6,337 nt of DNA from Candidatus Bathyarchaeota archaeon (GTDB lineage: Archaea > Thermoproteota > Bathyarchaeia > 40CM-2-53-6), in the NCBI GenBank assembly GCA_005883695.1, contig VBBV01000022.1, positions 1 through 6,337 on the forward strand, in the 5' to 3' direction. This document shows positions 1-5,404 of the stretch, piece by piece. The first letter of the stretch is position 1. Every line of letters starts with the position of its first letter. A program made the translations under genes and the position numbers. The notes under the pieces were generated by a model, which was given only the letters and a program-made list of their open reading frames with translations, had not been told where the DNA came from and did not search any database.

Positions 1-706
1 TGATCGCTAGGGCGTGGGATTTTCCTTTCCTCCAGAAAGCTATACGCGGTATTGCACGTCCTGCCGCGACAACTATGCTTGCTAGAAAGATCGTTCGTAG
101 GCATTCAACCGGTGAGAGCTTGTCCTCGGTTAGTTCTGTGACAGCATCCGGAGCCCTGAATGCTCGATTCCTGATGAAAGGAGGTATTGCCCGATAAGAG
201 AATGGAATCTTTGTAACTAGAAGAAATTTTCTGCTCGGAACTTCTTCGAGTCCCCCGGTGACCAGCCTTTCGTATTCGGAAACCAGATCCACCGATGATA
301 AGTGAACGCGTGTATCGTGGATCTTGGATAGTAATGGTGTCTCGCCATCGCTGATCACGGGCTCGAGGCCGGGTCCTGAGAACTCGCTCAGTCTGGTTCT
401 TATTGCAACCGAGACATCGGGACTAACTGGAAGTCGAAGTAAGGTGTCCCTCGTATGTAGCGTAAGGTCGTATTCTTTCGCAATATCTCTGGAGTCTTCC
501 GTTCCCGATGGGAAAATGATGACGCTTGCACTATTCCTTGCCTCGGTCCGCGGTATCATCCCAGAGGAAACGAGAACTTGTTTTTCTTCACTGGATTGAA
601 TCGCAAGGAATGGTATTTTCCAGAATTCAGCATATTCTCGCAGGACTCGAACGTCGCTGTCCTGTCTGCCTCTCAGGACTATGCCTTGAGCGATAGCGGG
701 TTCCAA
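1..706 (-). CDS. Unrecognised protein, C-terminus cut by window edge
   Basis: On the minus strand a frame stays open for 235 codons from a TTG at 706 to the left edge, with no stop; I checked every codon. It begins 2 nt after the glycosyltransferase stop (709-711), so it is probably the next gene of the same operon. An in-frame GTG at 760 is an alternative start that would overlap the glycosyltransferase by 52 nt; neither start has a convincing ribosome binding site. The protein starts MEPAIAQGIVLRGRQDSDVR and is mostly soluble in character, with alternating hydrophobic strands and charged helices (for example ASVIIFPSG and KFLLVTKIPFSYR). A hydrophobic stretch, CLRTIFLASIVVAAGRAIP, lies near residue 205-225 and could be a membrane segment or a buried helix. 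I do not recognise a family. Position suggests a role in surface-sugar or glycan metabolism, by inference only. Confidence 0.7.
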   Translation of the reverse strand, partial: MEPAIAQGIVLRGRQDSDVRVLREYAEFWKIPFLAIQSSEEKQVLVSSGMIPRTEARNSASVIIFPSGTEDSRDIAKEYDLTLHTRDTLLRLPVSPDVSVAIRTRLSEFSGPGLEPVISDGETPLLSKIHDTRVHLSSVDLVSEYERLVTGGLEEVPSRKFLLVTKIPFSYRAIPPFIRNRAFRAPDAVTELTEDKLSPVECLRTIFLASIVVAAGRAIPRIAFWRKGKSHALAI

Positions 707-708
707 GG

Positions 709-1398
709 CTATTTTTTGACCCCGAGTTTCAGCATGAATACGGGTCCAACTATCTGCCACCAGTCTTTGAGGGGAGAAATGTGCGAGTATTTTCCCTTCC
801 TGATTTCCGTATAGTCCTTGGAGACCGGTCTCTCCGCAAACTTGTAGCCTAGTGTGAGAGCCTTGTAGTGCAAATAATACTCCAGCTCGTAGTTGTCAAG
901 CCAGGTCTGCCAGACATTGATCCTGGGGTCTTTTAGAATCGAGGATCTATAGGCTCTGAATCCGTTCGTAACTTCCGTGCAGTGGACGCCGGTCATCGAG
1001 GTCCATATGACCGGAAACAATCGGGTGAAGATGCTTCTGAGGAACGGATTCTTTTCCCGTCGTCCCCCGGGGAGGAACCGGGATCCTTGGACGTAGTCAA
1101 GCCCCTCATTCAGTATAGGGGCGGTCAGCCTCGGAATTTCCCTCGGCTCATCTTTCCCATTCCCAGCCATGACCACAATCAGGTCAAACTCGTTGTCGAG
1201 GGCGTAACTGTATCCTTGCCTGATAGCGTAGCCGATTCCCTTCCTCTCAGGATTATGGATCAAGTGTACTGGAACATCGATACTCCGGCGCGCTTCTTCT
1301 ATCCGCTTCAGCGTCCTGGGAGAAGGGCTGTCAGCAACTACACAAATCTCGTCAACAAGGCCGGGCTCGAATCTCTCTAAAACCATTCCTACTGACAA
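709..1398 (-). CDS. Family 2 glycosyltransferase (DPM1/GtrB-like), start unresolved
   Basis: The GT-A fold of family 2 is visible: second strand EICVVADSPSPRT (residues 18-29), HNPERKGIGYAIRQGY (48-63, the usual NxG-G-A-N/R-GY helix), a metal/nucleotide loop FDLIVVMAGNGKDEP (71-85), GSRFLPGG (105-112) and TNGFRAYR (144-151). No long C-terminal membrane helices follow, so it is probably a soluble or peripheral transferase that moves a sugar from a nucleotide or lipid carrier at the inner face of the membrane. The canonical TTG start at 1398 cannot be right on its own: the same frame upstream (1399-1440) encodes KTLAIIPIYSEA, the conserved first strand and nucleotide-binding loop, yet no ATG, GTG or TTG precedes it before the in-frame TAA at 1489-1491. 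The usual DxD is replaced by AGNGKD. The acetyltransferase stop lies at 1449-1451, so the true start is probably near 1430-1450, closely coupled to that gene. Substrate unknown. Confidence 0.85.
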   Translation of the reverse strand: MSVGMVLERFEPGLVDEICVVADSPSPRTLKRIEEARRSIDVPVHLIHNPERKGIGYAIRQGYSYALDNEFDLIVVMAGNGKDEPREIPRLTAPILNEGLDYVQGSRFLPGGRREKNPFLRSIFTRLFPVIWTSMTGVHCTEVTNGFRAYRSSILKDPRINVWQTWLDNYELEYYLHYKALTLGYKFAERPVSKDYTEIRKGKYSHISPLKDWWQIVGPVFMLKLGVKK

Positions 1399-1448
1399 GG
1401 CTTCGCTGTAGATTGGAATTATCGCAAGAGTTTTCGAAAGCGAGTCCC

Positions 1449-1913
1449 TTACCCGTGCAGTTCTCTCTGGCCGACGACTCGGGCTGGATTACCAACTGCG
1501 ACCGCATTGCTAGGGATATCTCTTGTGACCACGGAGCCGGATCCGATGAGGGCGTTTTCGCCAATGGTTACTCCGGGATTTATCGTGCACCCCGCTCCTA
1601 TAGATGCGAACTTTTTGACCCGGGTCTTCAACAGAGACCAGTCACCGCTGCTCCTGGGATATTTGTCGTTAGTGAAGGTGACGTTGGGCCCGATGAAAAC
1701 CCCGTCCTCAATCGTTACTCCGGTCGGGATGAAAACAAACGGTCTGACCTTACAATTATCGCCTATAGTGACGCCTTCTTCAATGTAAACATAGGCGTCT
1801 ATTTTCGTGTTCTTACCGATCGTGCAGCCGTAGAGGTTTACCTGGTCGTAGACTCGGGAGCCTTTTCCGATCTTAGATTTCTTGATGACGGAATATTTCG
1901 AGCTGCTCCTCAC
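1449..1913 (-). CDS. WbpD/WlbB-type sugar N-acetyltransferase, left-handed beta-helix
   Basis: A 154-residue protein made almost entirely of hexapeptide repeats (VNLYGC-TIGKNT-KIDAYV-YIEEGV-TIGDNC and so on, residues 20-75; IGAGCT-INPGVT-IGENAL-IGSGSV, 105-128), the mark of left-handed parallel beta-helix acyltransferases that work as trimers with acetyl-CoA. The segment GPNVTFTNDKYPRS (75-88) is the loop typical of the WbpD/WlbB group, which acetylates the 3-amine of UDP-2-acetamido-3-amino-2,3-dideoxyglucuronate; the Asn of TND is the likely active-site residue by family analogy. The C-terminal cap NAVAVGNPARVV is standard. The GTG start at 1913 overlaps the upstream oxidoreductase stop as GTGA, and GGAGATC lies 8 nt ahead of it, so the start is well supported and translation is probably coupled. 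Related 4-amino-sugar acetyltransferases (for example on FdtC/PglD-like pathways) cannot be excluded from sequence alone. Confidence 0.88.
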   Translation of the reverse strand: MRSSSKYSVIKKSKIGKGSRVYDQVNLYGCTIGKNTKIDAYVYIEEGVTIGDNCKVRPFVFIPTGVTIEDGVFIGPNVTFTNDKYPRSSGDWSLLKTRVKKFASIGAGCTINPGVTIGENALIGSGSVVTRDIPSNAVAVGNPARVVGQRELHG

Positions 1914-2920
1914 TTTGCGCGGATCTCCTCGGCAGTAGGCATCTGAACCTGCATCGTACGCTCCTGATGGATAGATTCACGCGCAGATTCCAGGACGCTG
2001 ACTACCCGGGCCCCAAGGACCCCGTCTGACTGGTTGGAGAAGGGTTTGGAGTCTTGCTTGCTGGTGATGCAATTCATGAAGTGTTCGATCTCTTCCCTCA
2101 ACGTATTGCTAGGGGTGATAGATATCTGCTGGGTACCCTCCGCCGTCCGGAGAACGCCTTTCTGTTCAGAGCAGTCCAGGTACGCTTCCGCCTTACTTCC
2201 GACGACAGTTACCTCCCTCTTTTTCTCCCTGCTTAGCCAGCTGACCTCAATTTGTGTTGTTAGATCTCCCGTATGCTCCGCTGTTATGAAAGCCAACTCC
2301 TCGTTCTCTTTAGTCCTGTACCCTTTACCCCTGCAGGTAACCTTGTTGGGCCACATGTCTAGGAGGTAATTGCAGATGTCGAACGGATGAGGCGCGAGAT
2401 CCGTGATGACCTCCCGGAAGCCTTGGGGAGGCAGGAACCCTGTCCATACGAATCGGAGGTAGTAGAGGTCGCCGAGGACGCCGCTGCCGAGGGCTCTTCT
2501 AAGCTCTCTGACGCCGTTGTTGAACCTGTGAATGTGGCCCGTGCAGAGGACGAGATTATTGTCCTTTGCGAGCTGAACGAGCTGGTACGCGTCTTTCGGT
2601 TTTAGAGTGAGGGGCTTCTCGACCAAGACGTTCTTTCCGTGTTTGAGGAAGTCGGAGGCGATTTCGAAATGGGTCGCGTTCGGGGAGCAGATGTGTACCC
2701 CGGACAGTTTCGGGTCTGTGAGAAGCTCGTGATAGTCCAGTTTGCAGTCTAGGGGGCCAAACTCTGTCTGGCAGTGGGAGAGCATGGAAGGGGAGTTGTC
2801 AACAACCGCGTGAACCTGGACGCGGCCGGTAGTTCTGCCGACGTCTAGAGTCTCGCGGATAACCTTCTTTCCCCAATAACCCGCGCCGATGACCGCGATT
2901 CTGAGAGGTTCCACGTGCAA
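1910..2920 (-). CDS. Gfo/Idh/MocA oxidoreductase, probable sugar-nucleotide 3-dehydrogenase
   Basis: About 334-336 residues, normal for the family. An N-terminal Rossmann fold starts at RIAVIGAGYWGKK (7-19), followed by NATHFEIASDFLKHGKNVLVEKPLTL, with the catalytic Lys102 of EKP (101-103). The C-terminal sheet domain contains CTGHIHRFN (126-134) and DLAPHPFDI (174-182), the Asp/His pair that aligns with the substrate-binding motif. Between an aminotransferase and a WbpD-type acetyltransferase, the expected job is NAD-dependent oxidation of C3 of UDP-GlcNAc-uronic acid, the WbpB/WlbA step; the family is broad, so this rests on context. The longest frame starts at TTG 2920, but GTG at 2914 is the better start: GAGG at 2923-2926 sits 8 nt before the GTG and only 2 nt before the TTG. 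It begins 15 nt after the aminotransferase stop and overlaps the next gene by 4 nt. Confidence 0.9.
   Translation of the reverse strand: MHVEPLRIAVIGAGYWGKKVIRETLDVGRTTGRVQVHAVVDNSPSMLSHCQTEFGPLDCKLDYHELLTDPKLSGVHICSPNATHFEIASDFLKHGKNVLVEKPLTLKPKDAYQLVQLAKDNNLVLCTGHIHRFNNGVRELRRALGSGVLGDLYYLRFVWTGFLPPQGFREVITDLAPHPFDICNYLLDMWPNKVTCRGKGYRTKENEELAFITAEHTGDLTTQIEVSWLSREKKREVTVVGSKAEAYLDCSEQKGVLRTAEGTQQISITPSNTLREEIEHFMNCITSKQDSKPFSNQSDGVLGARVVSVLESARESIHQERTMQVQMPTAEEIRAK
1922..1928 (-). promoter_or_regulatory. Ribosome binding site of the acetyltransferase
   Basis: The minus strand reads GAGGAGATC here, inside the last codons of the oxidoreductase, with 8 nt to the GTG at 1913. It fixes the start of the acetyltransferase and matches the spacing and GGAGAT core of other sites in this window. 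Confidence 0.7.
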
Positions 2921-2922
2921 GT

Positions 2923-2926
2923 CCTC
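2923..2926 (-). promoter_or_regulatory. Ribosome binding site deciding the oxidoreductase start
   Basis: GAGG in the 15 nt gap after the aminotransferase stop lies 8 nt before GTG 2914 but only 2 nt before TTG 2920. This favours GTG 2914 as the true start, two residues shorter than the longest frame. Confidence 0.55.
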
Positions 2927-2935
2927 TTAGTTGTT

Positions 2936-3763
2936 TCAGGAGTCTTGGTGAACAGCCTCTCGAACTGTTCGAGAGACCTGCTGGACCTCTTGTTCCGTTA
3001 GCATCGGATGCATGGGTAGGCTTAGAACCTCTTTCGCAAGCTTCTCTGAAGCTGGGAGGGAGCCTTCTGAGAAACCGTACTGGTGCCTGTAGTGGGCCTG
3101 GAGATGGATTGGAATGGGGTAGTGGATGGCGGACTCTATTCCATTCTCCTCAAGTCGTTTGGCAATTCGGTCGCGACGCTTGCTTCTGATAACGAACAAG
3201 TGATACACGGGAACTTCCTTCATAGGCGAGAGTTCGAAGGCGTAGAAGGAAAAACATCCCGCTAGGCCAAGCGAGCCCACTTTCTTCCCGTTATACTCTG
3301 CACCGTGGGCCTGGCAACAATCTTCAACAATACTGATACCCCGCTCTTCAGCCATTGCTAGGAACTCATCCATTCGTGCTGGCTGGCCGTAGAGATGCAC
3401 CGGCTCAACGGCTCGGGTTTTCGAGGTGATTTTCTTGAACGCCTTTTTTGGATCCAAGTTGAATCCAAGATTCTCAACGTCCGCAAATCTTGGTTGCGCG
3501 CCCGCGTGAATGATTGCGTTAGACGTTGCGAAAAACGAAAAGGGAGTTGTCAAGATCTCATCGTCACCGTGGATTCCCACCGACTGGAAGGCAATTTGTA
3601 GCGCAGCAGTCCCTGAAGCGGTCGAAACCGCGTAACGCGTGCCGCAGTAGCGTGCAAACTCTTCCTCGAACTTGTAGACACTCTCTCCCATGACGAGCCT
3701 TTCGTTTCGTAGCGCGTAGATACCGGCTTCAATCATCTCTTCATCGACAATGGGTTTCATCAA
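2936..3763 (-). CDS. DegT/DnrJ/EryC1/StrS aminotransferase with internal deletion, catalytic Lys missing
   Basis: The family makes amino sugars by PLP-dependent transamination of keto-sugar nucleotides (WbpE/WlbC role here). The ends are well conserved: YCGTRYAVSTASGTAALQIAF (39-59, PLP phosphate loop), TTPFSFFATSNAIIHAGAQP (72-91), EPVHLYGQPARMDEF (120-134), EDCCQAHGA (147-155, with Asp148 for the PLP nitrogen) and GLAGCFSFY (166-174). Family members then continue with a T/S-K-N motif holding the Schiff-base lysine and about 90-100 further residues. Here FSFY is followed by AFELSPMKEVPVYHLFVIR, which aligns with the late region, and the normal end IESAIHYPIPIH (209-220) follows. Total 275 residues against the usual 365-400. 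Lys182 belongs to the late segment and is unlikely to replace the catalytic lysine. The frame is intact, so this is an in-frame deletion, an inactive paralogue or an assembly error. Start is TTG 3763 or ATG 3760; ATG is preferred. Confidence 0.85.
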   Translation of the reverse strand: MMKPIVDEEMIEAGIYALRNERLVMGESVYKFEEEFARYCGTRYAVSTASGTAALQIAFQSVGIHGDDEILTTPFSFFATSNAIIHAGAQPRFADVENLGFNLDPKKAFKKITSKTRAVEPVHLYGQPARMDEFLAMAEERGISIVEDCCQAHGAEYNGKKVGSLGLAGCFSFYAFELSPMKEVPVYHLFVIRSKRRDRIAKRLEENGIESAIHYPIPIHLQAHYRHQYGFSEGSLPASEKLAKEVLSLPMHPMLTEQEVQQVSRTVREAVHQDS

Positions 3764-3938
3764 CCCGATATTGAACCCGTGTCGGGTCCGCAGGATCGTC
3801 TGAGCCTGATCTGCAGGGTTAGTTCTCGAGGTGGCTTCTCCGCTCGTCTCTAATTCCGCCTTGCGGAGGGATTCGGACTCCCGAGTTTTAACCCTTCCTA
3901 AAGGGAACGACCGTTTTCAACAGTTGTAATGACAAATA

Positions 3939-3985
3939 AATCTTGAGATATCTTGCGCCCTCATAATAGTTAGGGACCCAAGATT
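3939..3985. repeat. Inverted repeat next to the predicted GAPDH promoter
   Basis: AATCTTG at 3939-3945 and CAAGATT at 3979-3985 are exact inverted copies separated by 33 nt, the second directly touching the predicted TATA box. A paired operator is possible, but 7-nt arms in AT-rich DNA may be chance. Confidence 0.25.
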
Positions 3986-3986
3986 G

Positions 3987-3994
3987 AATAAATA
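3987..3994 (+). promoter_or_regulatory. Putative archaeal TATA box for leader ORF and GAPDH
   Basis: AATAAATA resembles an archaeal TATA box. With the usual spacing of about 26 nt, transcription would start near 4015-4020, only a few nt before the ATG at 4024, so the leader ORF would have an almost leaderless message. A similar AAATAAAT at 3934-3941 could be a second, upstream box or serve the opposite strand. No clear BRE is seen. Confidence 0.45.
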
Positions 3995-4023
3995 CCTCGA
4001 CCGTAAGAGAACCACCCGAAGAA

Positions 4024-4128
4024 ATGAGGCGGCTTCGTCCTGCAGAGGTCCACTTACCACCAGCTATCCGAAAGAGTTCATCTAGCCACATGGAAACTAT
4101 CATCATGATTCTGGAGATCAACCTCTAG
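4024..4128 (+). CDS. Possible 34-residue leader peptide ORF upstream of GAPDH
   Basis: An ATG at 4024 opens a 34-codon frame (MRRLRPAEVHLPP at the start, METIIMILEINL at the end) closed by TAG at 4126-4128. The GAPDH TTG start follows at 4129 with no gap, in the same frame. The ATG lies about 30 nt downstream of a TATA-like box, as expected for leaderless or near-leaderless archaeal messages. The GAPDH ribosome binding site (4113-4120) sits inside its last codons, so translating ribosomes would cover it and then stop at the GAPDH start. A second in-frame ATG at 4090 would give a 12-residue peptide. It may be a translated leader that couples or tunes GAPDH synthesis, or just a chance open stretch in a 5' UTR. 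No homology is recognised and the codons do not prove selection. Confidence 0.35.
   Translation: MRRLRPAEVHLPPAIRKSSSSHMETIIMILEINL
4113..4120 (+). promoter_or_regulatory. Ribosome binding site of GAPDH
   Basis: GGAGATCA lies 8 nt before TTG 4129, the same core and spacing as for the acetyltransferase. With the conserved N-terminus VAINGFGRIGR it fixes the TTG start. Confidence 0.65.
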
Positions 4129-5160
4129 TTGCGAGTCGCGATAAATGGTTTTGGCCGGATCGGAAGGTGCTTCTACCGGGCGCTCTTGGAGAATCAAAAC
4201 TCTGACACGGAAGTCGCTGTGATAAACTCAACTTCTCCGTCACGAACACTCGCGCATCTCTTGAAGTACGACTCAACCTACGGAACGCTGCCACTTGATG
4301 TCAAGTGGGACTCGGAAGGAATCTCGTGCGCGGGGAAAAAAGTATTGTGTCTCAACGAAATTATACAATCAAAGATCGACTGGGAAAAATTCGAAGTCGA
4401 CGTAGTACTTGAAAGCACCGGACAACAACTCCAACGTAAGGAACTTGAGACGTACATCTCTAACGGGGCGCACACAGTGCTGGTCACCGCTCCCTCGGAA
4501 GAAGCGGACATCACACTAATACCTGGCTGTAACTTGGAAACGTATGACCCGAATCACCACAAGATCATTTCCATGGGCTCATGCACCACAAACTGTCTAG
4601 CGACTACTCTAAAGGTCATGGACGATAATTTCAGGGTCGAACTAGGATTTGCCACGACGATCCACTCCTATACCAACGATCAAAGATTGCTCGACGGTTC
4701 TCATGAGGATCTTCGAAGGGCCCGAGCAGCGGGCCAATCCCTCATACCGACTCGAACGGGCGCCAGCAAGACGATAGGCAAGGTCCTCCCTCGACTTAAG
4801 GGGAAAATTACCTGCTCGGCAATAAGAGCGCCCACCTCAACGGTCTCGCTTCTAGACCTCGTCGTCGAATGCGGTAGCGCATTGAGTAGGAACGAGGTCA
4901 ACGACGCGTACGAGCATGCGGCGGCTGAAAACTTGAAGGAAATTCTCGCAGTGTCTCACGAGCCATTAGTGTCCGTTGATTACAAAAAGGATCCTCATTC
5001 CGCGGTTGTAGATGGGCTCTCAACTGAAACTATCGGTGGGATGGTTCGCATCTTAGCCTGGTATGACAACGAATGGGCATACTCAATGCGCTTGATCGAC
5101 ACGCTACAACAGATCGACCGCTCCTACATCACCCCGCAAATTCCCTCTAGAAACAACTGA
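4129..5160 (+). CDS. gap: Glyceraldehyde-3-phosphate dehydrogenase, class I (bacterial type), probably NADP(H)-using
   Basis: It interconverts glyceraldehyde 3-phosphate and 1,3-bisphosphoglycerate in cytosolic glycolysis or gluconeogenesis. The 343 residues match the class I family throughout: Rossmann start VAINGFGRIGR (3-13), LAHLLKYDSTYG (41-52), ESTGQ (95-99), catalytic SCTTNC with Cys152 (151-156), His179 in TIHSYTNDQ (177-185), DLRRARAAGQSLIPTRTGASK (194-214) and WYDNEW (311-316). This is not the archaeal class II enzyme. Cofactor residues differ from NAD-specific enzymes: the Asp after the second strand (ND) is Ser34 (INSTS), and the Leu-Pro pair that blocks NADP in Bacillus-type enzymes is Gly189-Ser190 (LDGSHEDL). 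Both changes favour NADP(H), hinting at an anabolic role, by inference. The Asn-Ala usual before the catalytic Ser is Met-Gly. TTG start, supported by the ribosome binding site. Confidence 0.95.
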   Translation: MRVAINGFGRIGRCFYRALLENQNSDTEVAVINSTSPSRTLAHLLKYDSTYGTLPLDVKWDSEGISCAGKKVLCLNEIIQSKIDWEKFEVDVVLESTGQQLQRKELETYISNGAHTVLVTAPSEEADITLIPGCNLETYDPNHHKIISMGSCTTNCLATTLKVMDDNFRVELGFATTIHSYTNDQRLLDGSHEDLRRARAAGQSLIPTRTGASKTIGKVLPRLKGKITCSAIRAPTSTVSLLDLVVECGSALSRNEVNDAYEHAAAENLKEILAVSHEPLVSVDYKKDPHSAVVDGLSTETIGGMVRILAWYDNEWAYSMRLIDTLQQIDRSYITPQIPSRNN

Positions 5161-5190
5161 CAAACCATTCAGCATCGTTTGTCTCCCTAG

Positions 5191-5195
5191 TTTTT
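5191..5195 (+). terminator. Possible oligo-T terminator after GAPDH
   Basis: TTTTT about 30 nt after the GAPDH stop, without a clear stem before it; archaeal RNA polymerase can terminate at oligo-T tracts alone. Short, so weak evidence. Confidence 0.3.
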
Positions 5196-5293
5196 CCGAT
5201 CTGCACTAAACTCCGAGGCCAATCCGGTTATCGAAGCCCCCATAATAAGTCAAGATCTTCCTTTCCTTTGTTTCGCAAAAAAGTACGCGACTC

Positions 5294-5299
5294 TTAAAT
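5294..5299 (+). promoter_or_regulatory. Putative TATA box for the zinc-ribbon/kinase pair
   Basis: TTAAAT within CGACTCTTAAATCGCC is the best archaeal TATA-like element in this gap. It predicts a start near 5320, next to the TCGACGTC repeat. Confidence 0.35.
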
Positions 5300-5392
5300 C
5301 GCCAACGACCACTCGACGTCTAGGGTCGAACGTCACTCCGTCCCGAGGTTGTACTACACGCAAGCTAGCTCCAAATTACACCGACAGGCGGG

Positions 5393-5398
5393 GGAGAT
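5393..5398 (+). promoter_or_regulatory. Ribosome binding site of the zinc-ribbon gene
   Basis: GGAGAT within a G5 run, 6 nt before TTG 5405, with the same core as the other sites in this window; it supports the TTG start. Confidence 0.55.
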
Positions 5399-5404
5399 TC
5401 GTCA

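Larger units (their letters stand above)
3764..4023. promoter_or_regulatory. Divergent intergenic region between the sugar operon and the GAPDH unit
   Basis: About 260 nt with no supported gene separate the two divergent units. It contains AT-rich TATA-like boxes for both directions (3933-3941, 3987-3994, and GTTAAAAC on the minus strand at 3886-3893), a small hairpin TCCGC-CTT-GCGGA around 3855-3867, CCCTT-CCTA-AAGGG at 3893-3906, a CAAC-A-GTTG palindrome at 3918-3926 and AGATATCT at 3946-3953. Minus-strand promoter choice for the sugar operon is unclear; GTTAAAAC or TTTATTTG would give a leader of roughly 100-150 nt. Confidence 0.5.
5161..5404. promoter_or_regulatory. Intergenic region with possible terminator and promoter
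   Basis: This gap of 244 nt shows no gene or RNA that I can support. A T5 run at 5191-5195 soon after the GAPDH stop may serve as an archaeal oligo-T terminator. CTTAAATC around 5293-5300 looks like a TATA box, which would place a start near 5320 and leave an 80 nt leader before TTG 5405. Around that point TCGACGTC (5313-5320) and TCGAACGTC (5326-5334) form a near-direct repeat, which also contains GACGT/ACGTC inverted arms. AGCTAGCT near 5362 is a perfect palindrome. Confidence 0.35.

Noticed and set aside
324..814. Plus-strand frames at 324-599 and 578-814
   Set aside because: They overlap each other and lie opposite the longer minus-strand frame that follows the operon; they lack supporting context and composition.
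982..1380. 132-codon plus-strand frame opposite the glycosyltransferase
   Set aside because: It is the antisense shadow of a gene with clear family motifs and shows no protein-like motifs itself.
1413..1946. 177-codon plus-strand frame opposite the acetyltransferase
   Set aside because: Antisense shadow of a clear hexapeptide-repeat protein; regular repeat sequence easily gives long antisense open frames.
3855..3895. tRNA-like 3' end on the minus strand (GGGAGTCCGAATCCC followed by a CCTCCGC stretch)
   Set aside because: The loop GTCCGAA lacks the TTCRA T-loop signature, the stem has only 4 pairs, and no acceptor, D or anticodon arm can be found nearby.
3764..3916. N-terminal extension of the aminotransferase
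   Set aside because: The frame is open for about 50 codons upstream, but it has no start codon and the family's normal N-terminus begins at MKPIVDEEMIEA, so the open stretch is probably chance.
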